The notes under the pieces were generated by a model, which made no database searches, had not been told where the DNA came from, and was given only the letters and a program-made list of their open reading frames with translations. This document shows positions 32,863 through 39,825 of a stretch of 42,123 nt of DNA, piece by piece. The stretch's first letter is position 1. Each line of letters begins with the position of its first letter. Source of the DNA: a virus; the IMG/VR virus record IMGVR_UViG_3300030329_004293, positions 1 to 42,123 of that record; one strand, 5' to 3'. The translations under genes were made by a program, and so were the position numbers.

Positions 32863-33228
32863 ATGGGATTAGATATGTACGCACAAACTGTCAATAAGTC
32901 TGGCAGTCAAGAAATTGCTTATTGGAGAAAACACAATCGTCTTCACGGATGGATGTGTGAAAAATGGTTAGAACAAAATCCTGATAAGCACGATTATGAT
33001 TTCAATTGTGAAAACTTAGTTATTACATCTGAAATGCTTGATGAATTAGAAGATACCATTAACAACAAAAATCTTCCTGAAACATCAGGTTTTTTCTTTG
33101 GACAAGATAGTTACGAAGATTATTCAGATCCTGAATTCGGATACAAAGAAGACGATGAGCAATTTATTAAAGATGCCCGTGAAGCCATTAAAAATGGTGA
33201 CATCGTTGAATATTCTTCTTGGTGGTAA
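32863..33228 (+). CDS. Conserved phage protein, MGLDMY family (121 aa)
   Basis: Begins MGLDMYAQTV and contains EIAYWRKHNRLHGWM and SGFFFG. This pattern (MGLDMY..., YWRKaN.iH.W, LP.. SGFFFG) is widespread among phage hypotheticals, and its function is unknown. The start has no Shine-Dalgarno but follows the structured leader. The C-terminus is rich in Asp and Glu. It overlaps slightly with a possible TTG extension of the next gene, which I did not accept. Confidence 0.8.
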   Translation: MGLDMYAQTVNKSGSQEIAYWRKHNRLHGWMCEKWLEQNPDKHDYDFNCENLVITSEMLDELEDTINNKNLPETSGFFFGQDSYEDYSDPEFGYKEDDEQFIKDAREAIKNGDIVEYSSWW

Positions 33229-33248
33229 CCCTAATATCGAAAATATTT

Positions 33249-33596
33249 ATGCCTCAATACATTCAAGAATGGGAATGGCAAGAAGCCTTCCATAAATTTG
33301 GTTTTCATGATGGTGATGAATGGGTTGGAACTTACCTCGTTGCTGAGTACCTAGAAACACTAGGATACGATGTCGATTATGAAGGTTGGGGAATGCACAA
33401 CACAACCATTATTAAATTAGCTAAAGATGGTAAAAGCCTTTTACCTCATTATGATGCAGAAGGTAATTACATTGAAGGTAATTCAGAAACTGAAAAGATT
33501 AAATACGGTTATGATGAGCCTGAAACATATCTTCCTGCTGATCTTGTCAAAAAGCTTAATGAACATTTCGATGACGAATATATAATTAACATATAG
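33249..33596 (+). CDS. Hypothetical protein (115 aa)
   Basis: ATG at 33249 starts MPQYIQEWEWQEAFHKFGFHDGDEWVGT. A TTG-started extension (33219) overlaps the previous gene and is less likely. The protein is acidic, aromatic-rich and soluble (EYLETLGYDVDYEGWGMHN). Proteins of this kind often pair with the MGLDMY family in phages. No motif is recognised. Confidence 0.65.
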   Translation: MPQYIQEWEWQEAFHKFGFHDGDEWVGTYLVAEYLETLGYDVDYEGWGMHNTTIIKLAKDGKSLLPHYDAEGNYIEGNSETEKIKYGYDEPETYLPADLVKKLNEHFDDEYIINI

Positions 33597-33636
33597 GTTA
33601 TAATGCTAATGCTAATCTTGCTAATCTCATTTTTTG

Positions 33637-33685
33637 TTGACAAACATAACAATTACTCTTACAGTTTGTTAAAACTTTTAACAAA
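33637..33685 (+). promoter_or_regulatory. Promoter with palindromic operator before the HTH gene
   Basis: TTGACA (33637-33642), 17-nt spacer, TACAGT (33660-33665): a good sigma-70 promoter. A perfect palindrome covers the start point: TTTGTTAAAA (33665-33674), one central C, and its reverse complement TTTTAACAAA (33676-33685). A second, shorter site, TTTGT-TG-ACAAA (33633-33644), covers the -35. Both share the TTTGTT/ACAAA half-site. The arrangement is typical of an autoregulated repressor; the likely binder is the HTH protein starting ten nt downstream. Confidence 0.7.
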
Positions 33686-33694
33686 TGATTGGAA

Positions 33695-33898
33695 ATGAGC
33701 TATTTGCAAGAGCAAGTGAAGTTTTGGGGAGGAGTTAATCTCCAAGAAATTGCCAAGGAATCAGGCGTGACCGCAACCTATGCATATATGGTCGTCGCAG
33801 GGAAGCGACAAAACCCTAAAGTCAGTAGTGCTGTCAATCAAGCATTACAAAAACGCAAACTTGATTTAAAAAAGAGGCTAATCGATGAACACGCTTGA
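33695..33898 (+). CDS. HTH (Cro/C1-type) DNA-binding protein (67 aa)
   Basis: Helix-turn-helix region around residues 15-43: NLQEIAKESGVTATYAYMVVAGKRQNP, which fits the xIAxxxGVSxxxVxxxxxGKRxP pattern of small Cro-like regulators. The C-terminus is a basic helix. The ATG at 33695 is chosen; TTG at 33689 would add two residues. It has its own promoter and a palindromic operator at the start site, so it probably represses itself and neighbouring replication genes. No lysogeny cassette is seen, so it is more likely an early-gene switch than a prophage repressor. Confidence 0.8.
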   Translation: MSYLQEQVKFWGGVNLQEIAKESGVTATYAYMVVAGKRQNPKVSSAVNQALQKRKLDLKKRLIDEHA

Positions 33899-34082
33899 AA
33901 GATCGATCAAGGATCTTACTAAAGAACTTAAACGCTTTAATGACAGTCTTCCTCATTTACAGAAGGAGATGTCAAAAACCGAGACTGTAAAACGTCTCAA
34001 GGAGGAAAAAGAGGAGCGTTTCCAGAGGATGCGGGAATTTCCCCGTGTCGAACTTGAAGACGATCAAGTTCATTCCATTTAA
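33885..34082 (+). CDS. Small coiled-coil hypothetical protein (65 aa)
   Basis: Overlaps the HTH gene by 14 nt, with AGAGG before the ATG. A long charged helix, ERSIKDLTKELKRFNDSLPHLQKEMSK, is followed by a Lys/Glu-rich stretch and a short acidic tail. Probably dimeric. It lies between the regulator and the exonuclease gene, so it may accompany replication. Not recognised. Confidence 0.55.
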   Translation: MNTLERSIKDLTKELKRFNDSLPHLQKEMSKTETVKRLKEEKEERFQRMREFPRVELEDDQVHSI

Positions 34083-34103
34083 AAACCTGAATCGAAAGGT
34101 TAT

Positions 34104-35054
34104 ATGAAAATAGAACAACCCCCATGGATGCCCAACATATTATATCGGGCCATCAAAGAACAACATGCGTCTTATGACAAGGGAGACAGTGACTTTACAG
34201 TTACTGAACTTATAAGACCTGCATGGCAAGCTGCGTTGCAGCGCAAACACCACGACGAGATCGAAGAGCTTGCAGATGAAAGGATCTGGAGTCTTTTCGG
34301 TTCTGCAATTCATTCCTTCATAGAAAAGTCAGCCCAGGAAAATGATACCACTGAAAAGCGGTTATACATTAAGCGAATGGGTTACAAGATTTCCGGTCAG
34401 ATGGATCACATGGAATTCCATCAATATGACCATGGCTGGGAAAGGAATTTATACGATTGGAAAGTAACCAGTTCTTACGCAGGGATGGACGACCAACCAG
34501 CAAAACCGGAATGGGAACAGCAACTAAACCTGCTGAAATTACTATATGACAACCAAGATTATGTGAATGTCCATCTTCACTATATCACCAACATGTATGT
34601 GATAGCGTTCTTTCGTGATTGGTCTGAAACAAAGCGTTTGCAAGATTATAAATATCCTAAACATCCATACGCACAATTCCAAATTAGTGCTTGGAATCAA
34701 AGCGATGCAGAAGAATTCTTAATTGATCGAATTAAGTTAAATCTGCAAGCAGACTACGAGGTAGCAGGACAAAAAGTTATTACGCTTTTATGTAGTCCTG
34801 AAGAACGCTGGCATAAGCCTGATACATGGGCTGCAAAATCACCTGGAGCAAAAAGGGCGCAAAAAGTGTTTCCTACGTTAAAAGAAGCAACTGATTGGGT
34901 TAATGCCAAACCATTAGGTAAGAAAACCTATGACATTGAACATCGTCCTGGTGAAGACACTCGATGCATGAAATATTGCAATGTAAATCGCTTTTGCCCT
35001 CACTACAAAGAACTAATTAAAGAACAAATTGAACAAACTAAGGAAGCAGCATGA
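34104..35054 (+). CDS. Cas4/RecB-like PD-(D/E)XK exonuclease (316 aa)
   Basis: Nuclease motifs of the RecB/Cas4 group: GSAIHSFIEK with His70, GQMDHM with Asp101, YDWK with Asp118 and Lys120, and EQQLNLLKLLY with Gln139/140. Four cysteines (Cys230 and Cys288-x3-Cys292-x5-Cys298) lie in the C-terminal half, as in iron-sulphur-bound AddB/Cas4 enzymes. It overlaps the RecT-like gene by 4 nt. The exonuclease resects DNA ends and hands the strand to the annealase in phage recombination. A Fe-S cluster is inferred from the cysteine pattern. Confidence 0.8.
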   Translation: MKIEQPPWMPNILYRAIKEQHASYDKGDSDFTVTELIRPAWQAALQRKHHDEIEELADERIWSLFGSAIHSFIEKSAQENDTTEKRLYIKRMGYKISGQMDHMEFHQYDHGWERNLYDWKVTSSYAGMDDQPAKPEWEQQLNLLKLLYDNQDYVNVHLHYITNMYVIAFFRDWSETKRLQDYKYPKHPYAQFQISAWNQSDAEEFLIDRIKLNLQADYEVAGQKVITLLCSPEERWHKPDTWAAKSPGAKRAQKVFPTLKEATDWVNAKPLGKKTYDIEHRPGEDTRCMKYCNVNRFCPHYKELIKEQIEQTKEAA

Positions 35055-36022
35055 CTGAAATAGCAACAGCAGATTTAATTCCATTTTCACAATCACAAAG
35101 AGAATGGGATTTCGATTACAATGAAGTAATCAATCAAGTAGATCCGCAGAAAAAGGGTACTCCAGCAGAACACAAATACTTCTTTGAATTGTGTAAAGCA
35201 CAGGGATACAACCCTTTGACTCAGGAAGTGTACTTCATCAAGTACGGGAACACGAAAGCAACCATTGTCACCAACGTCGATACAATTGTCGGACGGGCCA
35301 ATACCTTCCCAGATTATGATGGGTATGAGGTAGGTTGGTTTATTGGCACTGAAAACGATCCTAAAAAGACAGATATGCCTTTTGGGAAGTTGCTTGGTGC
35401 ATGGTGCATAGTTGGCAGTAAAAACAAATCAAAACCTACAAAAGCTGAAGTACGTTTTGACGCTTACAACACAGGACAATCCCGCTGGAAGATAGATCCT
35501 TTTGGCATGATTGCAAAATGTGCAATTACTGCTGCACATCGCAAGGCTTATCCCAAAGCTTTCAAAGGCATTTATGAGTGGTCTGAAATGGATCAGGCAA
35601 AGGATGGAAAAGCTAAAAATGTTACACCTCCGAAACCTGCTCCAAAGCCCTTAGATCCTCCTCCTGCAAAAGCAAAAACTCCAAAGAAAGAGGAGCCAGT
35701 TGTTGAAGCAATTGCAGATTCTGTAGAGGGTTTAGAGAAGATTGAGAAAGCCATCGACGATGGTGCAATCGCACAATTTACCTGGACAGTCGATCAGGTA
35801 GGACAGGATGTTTCTCAGCTTATGAATCCTGAAGGTAATCCTGATGCAGATGCAGTTTTTGATGCTGAATCCTATGAACGGATCAAGCAGTACAAAAACG
35901 ACAATTTTAATGCATGGAAGGAGCAGTTATCTCAGGAAGATTTTGATCAAGTTGTAGGCTTGTTCAAAAAGCTCAGGGCCGAGTTTCCTGAAGAAATTGT
36001 GAACGCATCACAACCTTCATGA
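35051..36022 (+). CDS. RecT/Bet-type single-strand annealing protein (323 aa)
   Basis: Matches the Bet/RecT family: FFELCKAQGYNPLTQEVYFIKYG, VTNVDTIVGRANTFPDYDGYEVG and PFGMIAKCAITAAHRKAYPKAFKGIYEWSEM. Residues 195-235 are a Pro/Lys-rich linker (PPKPAPKPLDPPPAKAKTPKKEE), and the C-terminal part is acidic and helical, longer than in lambda Bet (261 aa). It binds single-stranded DNA and promotes annealing together with the exonuclease encoded just before. Overlaps of 4 nt on both sides indicate a coupled recombination operon. Confidence 0.85.
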   Translation: MTEIATADLIPFSQSQREWDFDYNEVINQVDPQKKGTPAEHKYFFELCKAQGYNPLTQEVYFIKYGNTKATIVTNVDTIVGRANTFPDYDGYEVGWFIGTENDPKKTDMPFGKLLGAWCIVGSKNKSKPTKAEVRFDAYNTGQSRWKIDPFGMIAKCAITAAHRKAYPKAFKGIYEWSEMDQAKDGKAKNVTPPKPAPKPLDPPPAKAKTPKKEEPVVEAIADSVEGLEKIEKAIDDGAIAQFTWTVDQVGQDVSQLMNPEGNPDADAVFDAESYERIKQYKNDNFNAWKEQLSQEDFDQVVGLFKKLRAEFPEEIVNASQPS

Positions 36023-36912
36023 TCTACTGTTTCGATTCAAGGATAGCAGTGATACACGGAGTTGCAGAAGCGGTCATTTACGAGTTCCTTATGAAGAATG
36101 TATTACACAACAAGCTTCACAATGTACGGGAACAAGATGGCAACTACTGGACTCCGCTTTCATTTACTGCAATGAACGTCCTTATGCCGTTCTTCAGCGT
36201 CAGGCAAATTAGTACAGCAGTTGGTAATTTAGTTGATGAAGGTTTGGTTCTTAGAAAAAAGATCAAACATAAATCAATTTGGTTCTCTATTCCCAACGAG
36301 GAACTGGAGAAAGCATTGATTATACAAAAATGTACTAACGAAAGTCTGGAGGTTAAGAAGATTCCTACAAAATCGACAGAACCCCCAGTCCCAAAGCCTG
36401 AAGTTAATGAAGAAACCTATAAAGATATAATCTCTATAGAAGATAATAAATCTATAGATATAAACCTTTCTAAACAAGAATCTAAATCTATAGATATATA
36501 TAACCCCCCTATAGTCCCCCCAGTCGGAAAACGAGACATCTCCAAACTCGTAGCTGAGTTCGCTGAACATCGGGAAGCACTCGGCAAAATGCACAAAATG
36601 ACGGAATTCGCCAAGAATAAACTCTACAACAAGCTATCTCGCTGGTTTCAAGAGGGATGGGATGTGGAAGCTTTAGTGGACCATGCCATTGAATCGGGAT
36701 GGAAGGGAGTCTTTCAGATGGATCAATATGACCCACAGAAGCCTCAGAAGGGCCGTCAGCAACCTCAATACATTCGGGGAGGGATAAACCCTGACCTCAT
36801 AGAACAACGTGCCTATGAAGAACTTAAACGAGGAAAGCAAAATGGTGGAAACGCTGATCGTAACGAGACTAGCACAAGCCCACCAAATCCCATTAACCGA
36901 ATCACTAATTAA
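36019..36912 (+). CDS. Replication initiator/replisome organiser-like protein (297 aa)
   Basis: The N-terminal winged-helix-like domain (residues 1-95) has VIYEFLMKNVLHNKLHN, WTPLSFTAMNVLMPFFSVRQISTAVGNLVDEGLVLRKK, resembling DnaD-like and lambda-O-type phage initiators. A low-complexity linker encoded by AT-rich repeats follows, then FAEHREALGKMHKMTEFAKNKLYNKLSRWFQEGWDVEALVDHAIESGWKGVF, the C-terminal module common to phage replication proteins. The repeats inside the gene (36434-36514) look like iterons, as in lambda O. The protein probably binds them and recruits the host helicase through the next gene. The exact family is inferred. Confidence 0.65.
   Translation: MIYCFDSRIAVIHGVAEAVIYEFLMKNVLHNKLHNVREQDGNYWTPLSFTAMNVLMPFFSVRQISTAVGNLVDEGLVLRKKIKHKSIWFSIPNEELEKALIIQKCTNESLEVKKIPTKSTEPPVPKPEVNEETYKDIISIEDNKSIDINLSKQESKSIDIYNPPIVPPVGKRDISKLVAEFAEHREALGKMHKMTEFAKNKLYNKLSRWFQEGWDVEALVDHAIESGWKGVFQMDQYDPQKPQKGRQQPQYIRGGINPDLIEQRAYEELKRGKQNGGNADRNETSTSPPNPINRITN
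36434..36514 (+). repeat. AT-rich iterons inside the initiator gene (candidate origin)
   Basis: CTATAG occurs at 36434-36439, 36452-36457, 36488-36493 and 36509-36514. Two copies are embedded in the palindrome ATCTATAGAT (36450-36459 and 36486-36495), spaced by 36 nt, and the first two CTATAGs are 18 nt apart. The surrounding sequence is almost pure A/T, flanked at the right by C-runs (CCCCCC before, CCCCCC after). Position inside an initiator-like gene is the hallmark of the lambda origin. Function as an origin is an inference. Confidence 0.55.
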
Positions 36913-37207
36913 AGTATGGCTGGACGCACTCGCAATCGTAGACGACCTACAACTAGCACACTCGGTTTACGAGATGTTCCTACAGGCAAAAATAGCCAGA
37001 CCGGAGAACCGGAAAGGTTGGATGCCGACACCGGAGGAATTCATGGAAGCTTATTATCTGGAAAAGGAAAGAAGGAGAAAGGAAGAAGCATCCAAACTCC
37101 AACTTCCACCACCAGAGAAGAAAGGGATTCCGATGCCACCGGAAGTGAAGGAAGCATTCGAGAAACTGACTGCGAAGTGGTCTATGAAACAGAGGAAATC
37201 CGCTTAA
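36842..37207 (+). CDS. Probable helicase loader-like protein (121 aa)
   Basis: Start ATG at 36842 chosen (AGGA upstream; a longer frame begins inside the initiator gene). The N-terminal pattern VETLIVTRLAQAHQIPLTESLIKVWLDALAIV and the middle WMPTPEEFMEAYY match small phage proteins annotated as helicase loader or replicative-helicase-interacting proteins (LTESLVKVWLDAL..., WMPTPGE). It overlaps the initiator gene by 71 nt. With no phage helicase present, it would load the host DnaB, like lambda P. The C-terminus is Pro/Lys-rich. Confidence 0.55.
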   Translation: MVETLIVTRLAQAHQIPLTESLIKVWLDALAIVDDLQLAHSVYEMFLQAKIARPENRKGWMPTPEEFMEAYYLEKERRRKEEASKLQLPPPEKKGIPMPPEVKEAFEKLTAKWSMKQRKSA

Positions 37208-37320
37208 CCCGTGAACCGATTCAAGGAGGATGGTTGTTCACAAAAGAATATTTTACTCACGACATCTTCAGAAACAGGAAGTTGATTGAACATGTCGCAA
37301 TGGCATTTCAGCCAGAGTAA
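37177..37320 (+). CDS. Possible small ORF after the loader gene (47 aa)
   Basis: A frame with alternative GTG start at 37177, overlapping the end of the previous gene. The ending GGWLFTKEYFTHDIFRNRKLIEHVAMAF looks protein-like. AAGGAGG at 37225-37231 could instead serve a TTG start at 37236. Evidence is only reading-frame quality. Confidence 0.3.
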   Translation: MVYETEEIRLTREPIQGGWLFTKEYFTHDIFRNRKLIEHVAMAFQPE

Positions 37321-37438
37321 ACCGCTGTTGGATCATGAGCCTCTCTCCTCGGACTTCAGTTCATCCATGATGGAGTCCCAAAATAAAGGCTTAACCGATA
37401 CGTCTTGGAAAGGGAGCGAATCATTACCATTCCAGTAG
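37292..37438 (+). CDS. Possible small ORF (48 aa)
   Basis: ATG at 37292, stop TAG at 37436-37438. Polar peptide (Ser/Gln/Leu/Trp-rich, ends KGSESLPFQ). No clear ribosome site, and it overlaps the preceding small frame. It occupies the otherwise empty 305 nt between the loader-like and ParB-like genes. The rest of that gap shows no strong hairpin. Confidence 0.35.
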   Translation: MSQWHFSQSKPLLDHEPLSSDFSSSMMESQNKGLTDTSWKGSESLPFQ

Positions 37439-37512
37439 GTTTGCATACGTTACCTACGCTACATGGCGGACAAAGGTGTCCAACAGCACCAATCACCAAT
37501 AAAAAGGATAAA

Positions 37513-38271
37513 ATGAAATCCAAGAAAATTAGAAAAGGAGTGCTTTTAGAAGTATCTCCAGCACAATTGAAGGAACTCGATCCTAACCCAAATAACAGGA
37601 TTGATGGTGTGCATAAAAAAGTTCATGAAGGACGTTTGAGAGTCTTGAAACGAAACATTGAGAAATATGGCTTCAAAAAAGCTTTTCCCATTGTTTTAGA
37701 CAAGGATTTTGTCATCTGCGATGGACATCACAGAGTTGCAGCATGTATTGCATTAAATAAAAATGCTTACGTGCTTGTAGATGAAGAAGCCACAGTAGAG
37801 CAATACGCTCAGATTTCTGCTTCAACTCAAAAATGGAACATCAACGATTTTATTAAAGCTGCAGTCAACAATGGTAGTCAGGCTGCTAAGATCGTTGAGC
37901 ATTTCATGGAAAAGTTCAATTTTTCAGCTTCTGCAATCATCCGAATTGAGTACGGGATGCATGTCAGAAAATCCGACATTATTGAACTCATTACTTCTAA
38001 AAAGTTGGCATTTCGGGACATTGAAGAAACAAAATCTAAGTTAAATCACTTACGAGATTGTTTACAACTACTTCCTGAATACAATGAAAAGATCATCGGT
38101 GCGTTGTCATTACTTATGCAACATGATCGATACGATGAAAATGTAATGATTAGAAAGTTGAAACAAGTAGGAGGAAATTTGAAACCATCTAGTTCTCAAA
38201 AGCATTACACAGAACAGTTCCAGCGGTTTTATAACCATGGAACTCGGTCCAGACGAATCTACTTCTTATGA
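37513..38271 (+). CDS. ParB/Srx-like nuclease-domain protein (252 aa)
   Basis: Start ATG at 37513 has AAAAAGGATAAA directly upstream; a longer frame from 37405 lacks a ribosome site. The N-terminal ParB-type region has LDPNPNNR, VLKRNIEKYGFKKAFPIVLDKDFVICDGHHRVAACIAL (Asp70-Gly-His-His-Arg), the ParB/Srx signature. Residues 95-250 are helical with a helix-turn-helix-like ASAIIRIEYGMHVRKSDIIELIT. Phage ParB-like proteins may bind or nick DNA. Its stop overlaps the RusA ATG. Confidence 0.75.
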   Translation: MKSKKIRKGVLLEVSPAQLKELDPNPNNRIDGVHKKVHEGRLRVLKRNIEKYGFKKAFPIVLDKDFVICDGHHRVAACIALNKNAYVLVDEEATVEQYAQISASTQKWNINDFIKAAVNNGSQAAKIVEHFMEKFNFSASAIIRIEYGMHVRKSDIIELITSKKLAFRDIEETKSKLNHLRDCLQLLPEYNEKIIGALSLLMQHDRYDENVMIRKLKQVGGNLKPSSSQKHYTEQFQRFYNHGTRSRRIYFL

Positions 38272-38639
38272 AGCAGGTATGGATACCCGTAGATCCCGTG
38301 TCGAAGCCGAGGATGACTCAACGAGATCGAAGACTCCCGAAGAGGCCAGCCGTGGAGAGATACCACAATTTCTGCGACATTTTAAGGCCTTATTCAGTCC
38401 CTTTTCAGAAGTCATCCAGATTGTCGATAGTGTTAGAACTACCAATGCCCAAGTCATGGAGCAACAAGAAGAGACTAGCAATGGACGGAAAGCCTCATCA
38501 GCACCGTCCAGACCTAGATAATCTTGTCAAAGCAGTCCTTGATGCGTTTTTTGAAGAGGACAAGCAAATCTATGATGTTCGAGGGCAAAAATTCTGGAAG
38601 GTCAAAGGTTCAATCTTAATTTCGGAGATTTATGACTAA
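38268..38639 (+). CDS. rusA: RusA-type Holliday junction resolvase (123 aa)
   Basis: Family features: PVSKPRMTQRDR near the start, PMPKSWSNKKRLAM and HQHRPDLDNLVKAVLDAFFEED. Asp82 and Asp84 of the PDLDN motif, and Asp103, stand in for the catalytic Asp70, Asp72 and Asp91 of E. coli RusA. Length fits (E. coli 120 aa). It resolves four-way junctions from recombination or packaging-arrested replication. A second, shadow frame of 94 aa overlaps it and is rejected. It overlaps the ParB-like gene by 4 nt and the next gene by 8 nt. Confidence 0.88.
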   Translation: MKQVWIPVDPVSKPRMTQRDRRLPKRPAVERYHNFCDILRPYSVPFQKSSRLSIVLELPMPKSWSNKKRLAMDGKPHQHRPDLDNLVKAVLDAFFEEDKQIYDVRGQKFWKVKGSILISEIYD

Positions 38640-38874
38640 ACAGAACTTCTTTAAGCGGTCATTTCGTCACAACGTCTTTATATCGGCCTGTGGCGAATGG
38701 AAAGTTGTTAGGAGTACAACCAAGACCAAAGAGCCAACCTACTCAAAGGTGCAGAATCAGTGGGCTTTATACAACCTATCTGATGATGATGGTGAATGGC
38801 AGTATATACGGACCTTTCCAAACATGACTGAAATCAAATCTCATATTAAAATCAATAAAAAGGTCTATACATGA
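38632..38874 (+). CDS. Hypothetical protein between rusA and ssb (80 aa)
   Basis: Basic, aromatic-rich protein (FFKRSFRHNVFISACGEWKVVRS... GEWQYIRTF). The size and beta-type sequence could indicate a small nucleic-acid-binding fold. It overlaps rusA by 8 nt and ssb by 4 nt. No motif is recognised. Confidence 0.6.
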   Translation: MTKQNFFKRSFRHNVFISACGEWKVVRSTTKTKEPTYSKVQNQWALYNLSDDDGEWQYIRTFPNMTEIKSHIKINKKVYT

Positions 38875-39239
38875 TCAATTCAATTGTTGCCACCGGAAAT
38901 ATCGGTAAAAACCCTCCAAAACTAAAGCAGACCACCAACAAAGACGGGAAAACCTTCTCATCCTGTTGGTTCTCTTTCTGTATTAAACAGCATGGGAAAT
39001 ATGCCAATAAAGGCATTTGGATCACATGCAATGCTAATGGTCATCATGCAGAAAAACTGGCTGAATGGTGTGGTAAGGGAGACACCCTAACCATCCAAGG
39101 GAAGCTGATGCAGGGTATGGGTGAGAATGATGAAAAGTTCCATTATATCTGGATCGATGAATTCAGTCCTCACCGGAATATGAATCAGGAACTCAAAGGT
39201 CAGATACAGGAACTGGATGAATCAGAAGACATCTTCTAA
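38871..39239 (+). CDS. ssb: Single-stranded DNA-binding protein (122 aa)
   Basis: OB-fold SSB features: MINSIVATGNIGKNPPKLKQT at the start, FSFCIKQHGKYANKGIWITCNANG as the middle strands, AEKLAEWCGKGDTLTIQGKL with the common KGD.. motif, and an acidic tail ending ESEDIF, like the DDDIPF tip used to recruit partners. Shorter than E. coli SSB (178 aa) but typical for phages. It coats single strands during replication and recombination with the RecT-like protein. Confidence 0.82.
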   Translation: MINSIVATGNIGKNPPKLKQTTNKDGKTFSSCWFSFCIKQHGKYANKGIWITCNANGHHAEKLAEWCGKGDTLTIQGKLMQGMGENDEKFHYIWIDEFSPHRNMNQELKGQIQELDESEDIF

Positions 39240-39453
39240 GACTGTCTTCTCTAACATCCGGTTTAATCTCGGGGAGATACTAGCTATTGAACAGGTCTTG
39301 AGGCACTCCACAGACTTTGGTCAATCGGTAGCTCCCCCTGATGTTGTTAGCGGGATCTTACAAAAAATACATAACCATAAACCTTTAGTTGGAACCATAG
39401 GATGGGAGCAGGATTTAAAACTGGGTTTAAATACAGACACAGAAAATGGATAA
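39217..39453 (+). CDS. Hypothetical protein (78 aa)
   Basis: Overlaps ssb by 23 nt. AGGAACTGG precedes the ATG at 39217. Sequence is helical at the start (SNIRFNLGEILAIEQVLRHST) with a more polar tail. Position suggests co-expression with ssb, but no motif is seen. Confidence 0.55.
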   Translation: MNQKTSSKTVFSNIRFNLGEILAIEQVLRHSTDFGQSVAPPDVVSGILQKIHNHKPLVGTIGWEQDLKLGLNTDTENG

Positions 39454-39653
39454 AGAGAAAACCTGGTTTTCGAATTCCATTTGACCCTGAAAAAAGAAAG
39501 ATCCAGAAAGAAGGGCGTAACTTTCAAAAAGCAGGATTTACTTCTTTTGTGGAATACGTCCGGTTTCTTAAAAAACAGGCAAAGAAGGAGTTGGAACTAG
39601 CTGTTTCCAAAGGCAAACATCCCGTAACTATCGATAAAGATGACAACATATAG
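39402..39653 (+). CDS. Basic hypothetical protein (83 aa)
   Basis: Overlaps the previous gene by 52 nt, which is longer than its neighbours' overlaps. Lys/Arg/Phe-rich (KWIKRKPGFRIPFDPEKRKIQKEGRNFQKAGF), as in small nucleic-acid-binding proteins. TAGGATGGGA context gives a weak ribosome site. Probable gene, function unknown. Confidence 0.5.
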   Translation: MGAGFKTGFKYRHRKWIKRKPGFRIPFDPEKRKIQKEGRNFQKAGFTSFVEYVRFLKKQAKKELELAVSKGKHPVTIDKDDNI

Positions 39654-39825
39654 CTATTGCAACAGAAGTGGTCATAAAGCAAAAACTTATAGCCACAAAG
39701 AAAGAATTAGACGTGATCGAGGAGAGGAATGGAAATTAGTACATGAGGAAATTACTTATCCTCCTCACATTGAAGAAGCAATGGAGCTTATTAAAAAATT
39801 ACAGGAGGAAAAAGATGAAAGATAA
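39640..39825 (+). CDS. Hypothetical protein with Cys/His motif (61 aa)
   Basis: ATG at 39640 lies within the end of the previous gene. Starts MTTYSYCNRSGHKAKTYSHKERIRRDRG, a Cys/His pair not enough for a classic zinc finger, followed by an acidic helical C-terminus. It overlaps the next gene by 11 nt. Confidence 0.45.
   Translation: MTTYSYCNRSGHKAKTYSHKERIRRDRGEEWKLVHEEITYPPHIEEAMELIKKLQEEKDER

Noticed and set aside
33597-33604. TATAAT at 33599-33604 as a separate promoter
   Set aside because: No -35 match at 16-18 nt and no extended TG; the TTGACA/TACAGT pair downstream is better placed for the HTH gene.
33689-33898. Prophage CI-type repressor indicating lysogeny
   Set aside because: The HTH protein is only 67 aa with no dimerisation or protease domain, and no integrase, excisionase or attachment site is seen; a lytic timing regulator is more likely.
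36434-36514. CRISPR-like array from the regularly spaced CTATAG units
   Set aside because: Units are too short (6-10 nt), spacings differ (18, 36, 21 nt), and they sit within a coding frame; iterons fit better.
36916-37320. 134-aa plus-strand frame over the loader-like gene
   Set aside because: Most of it lies in another frame over the 121-aa loader-like gene, is low-complexity (Arg/Ser/Thr/Gly) and lacks a ribosome site; only the last 47 codons are kept as a weak candidate.
38237-38521. 94-aa plus-strand frame overlapping rusA
   Set aside because: It overlaps the clearly recognisable RusA gene (38268-38639) over most of its length and has no family signature; a shadow frame.
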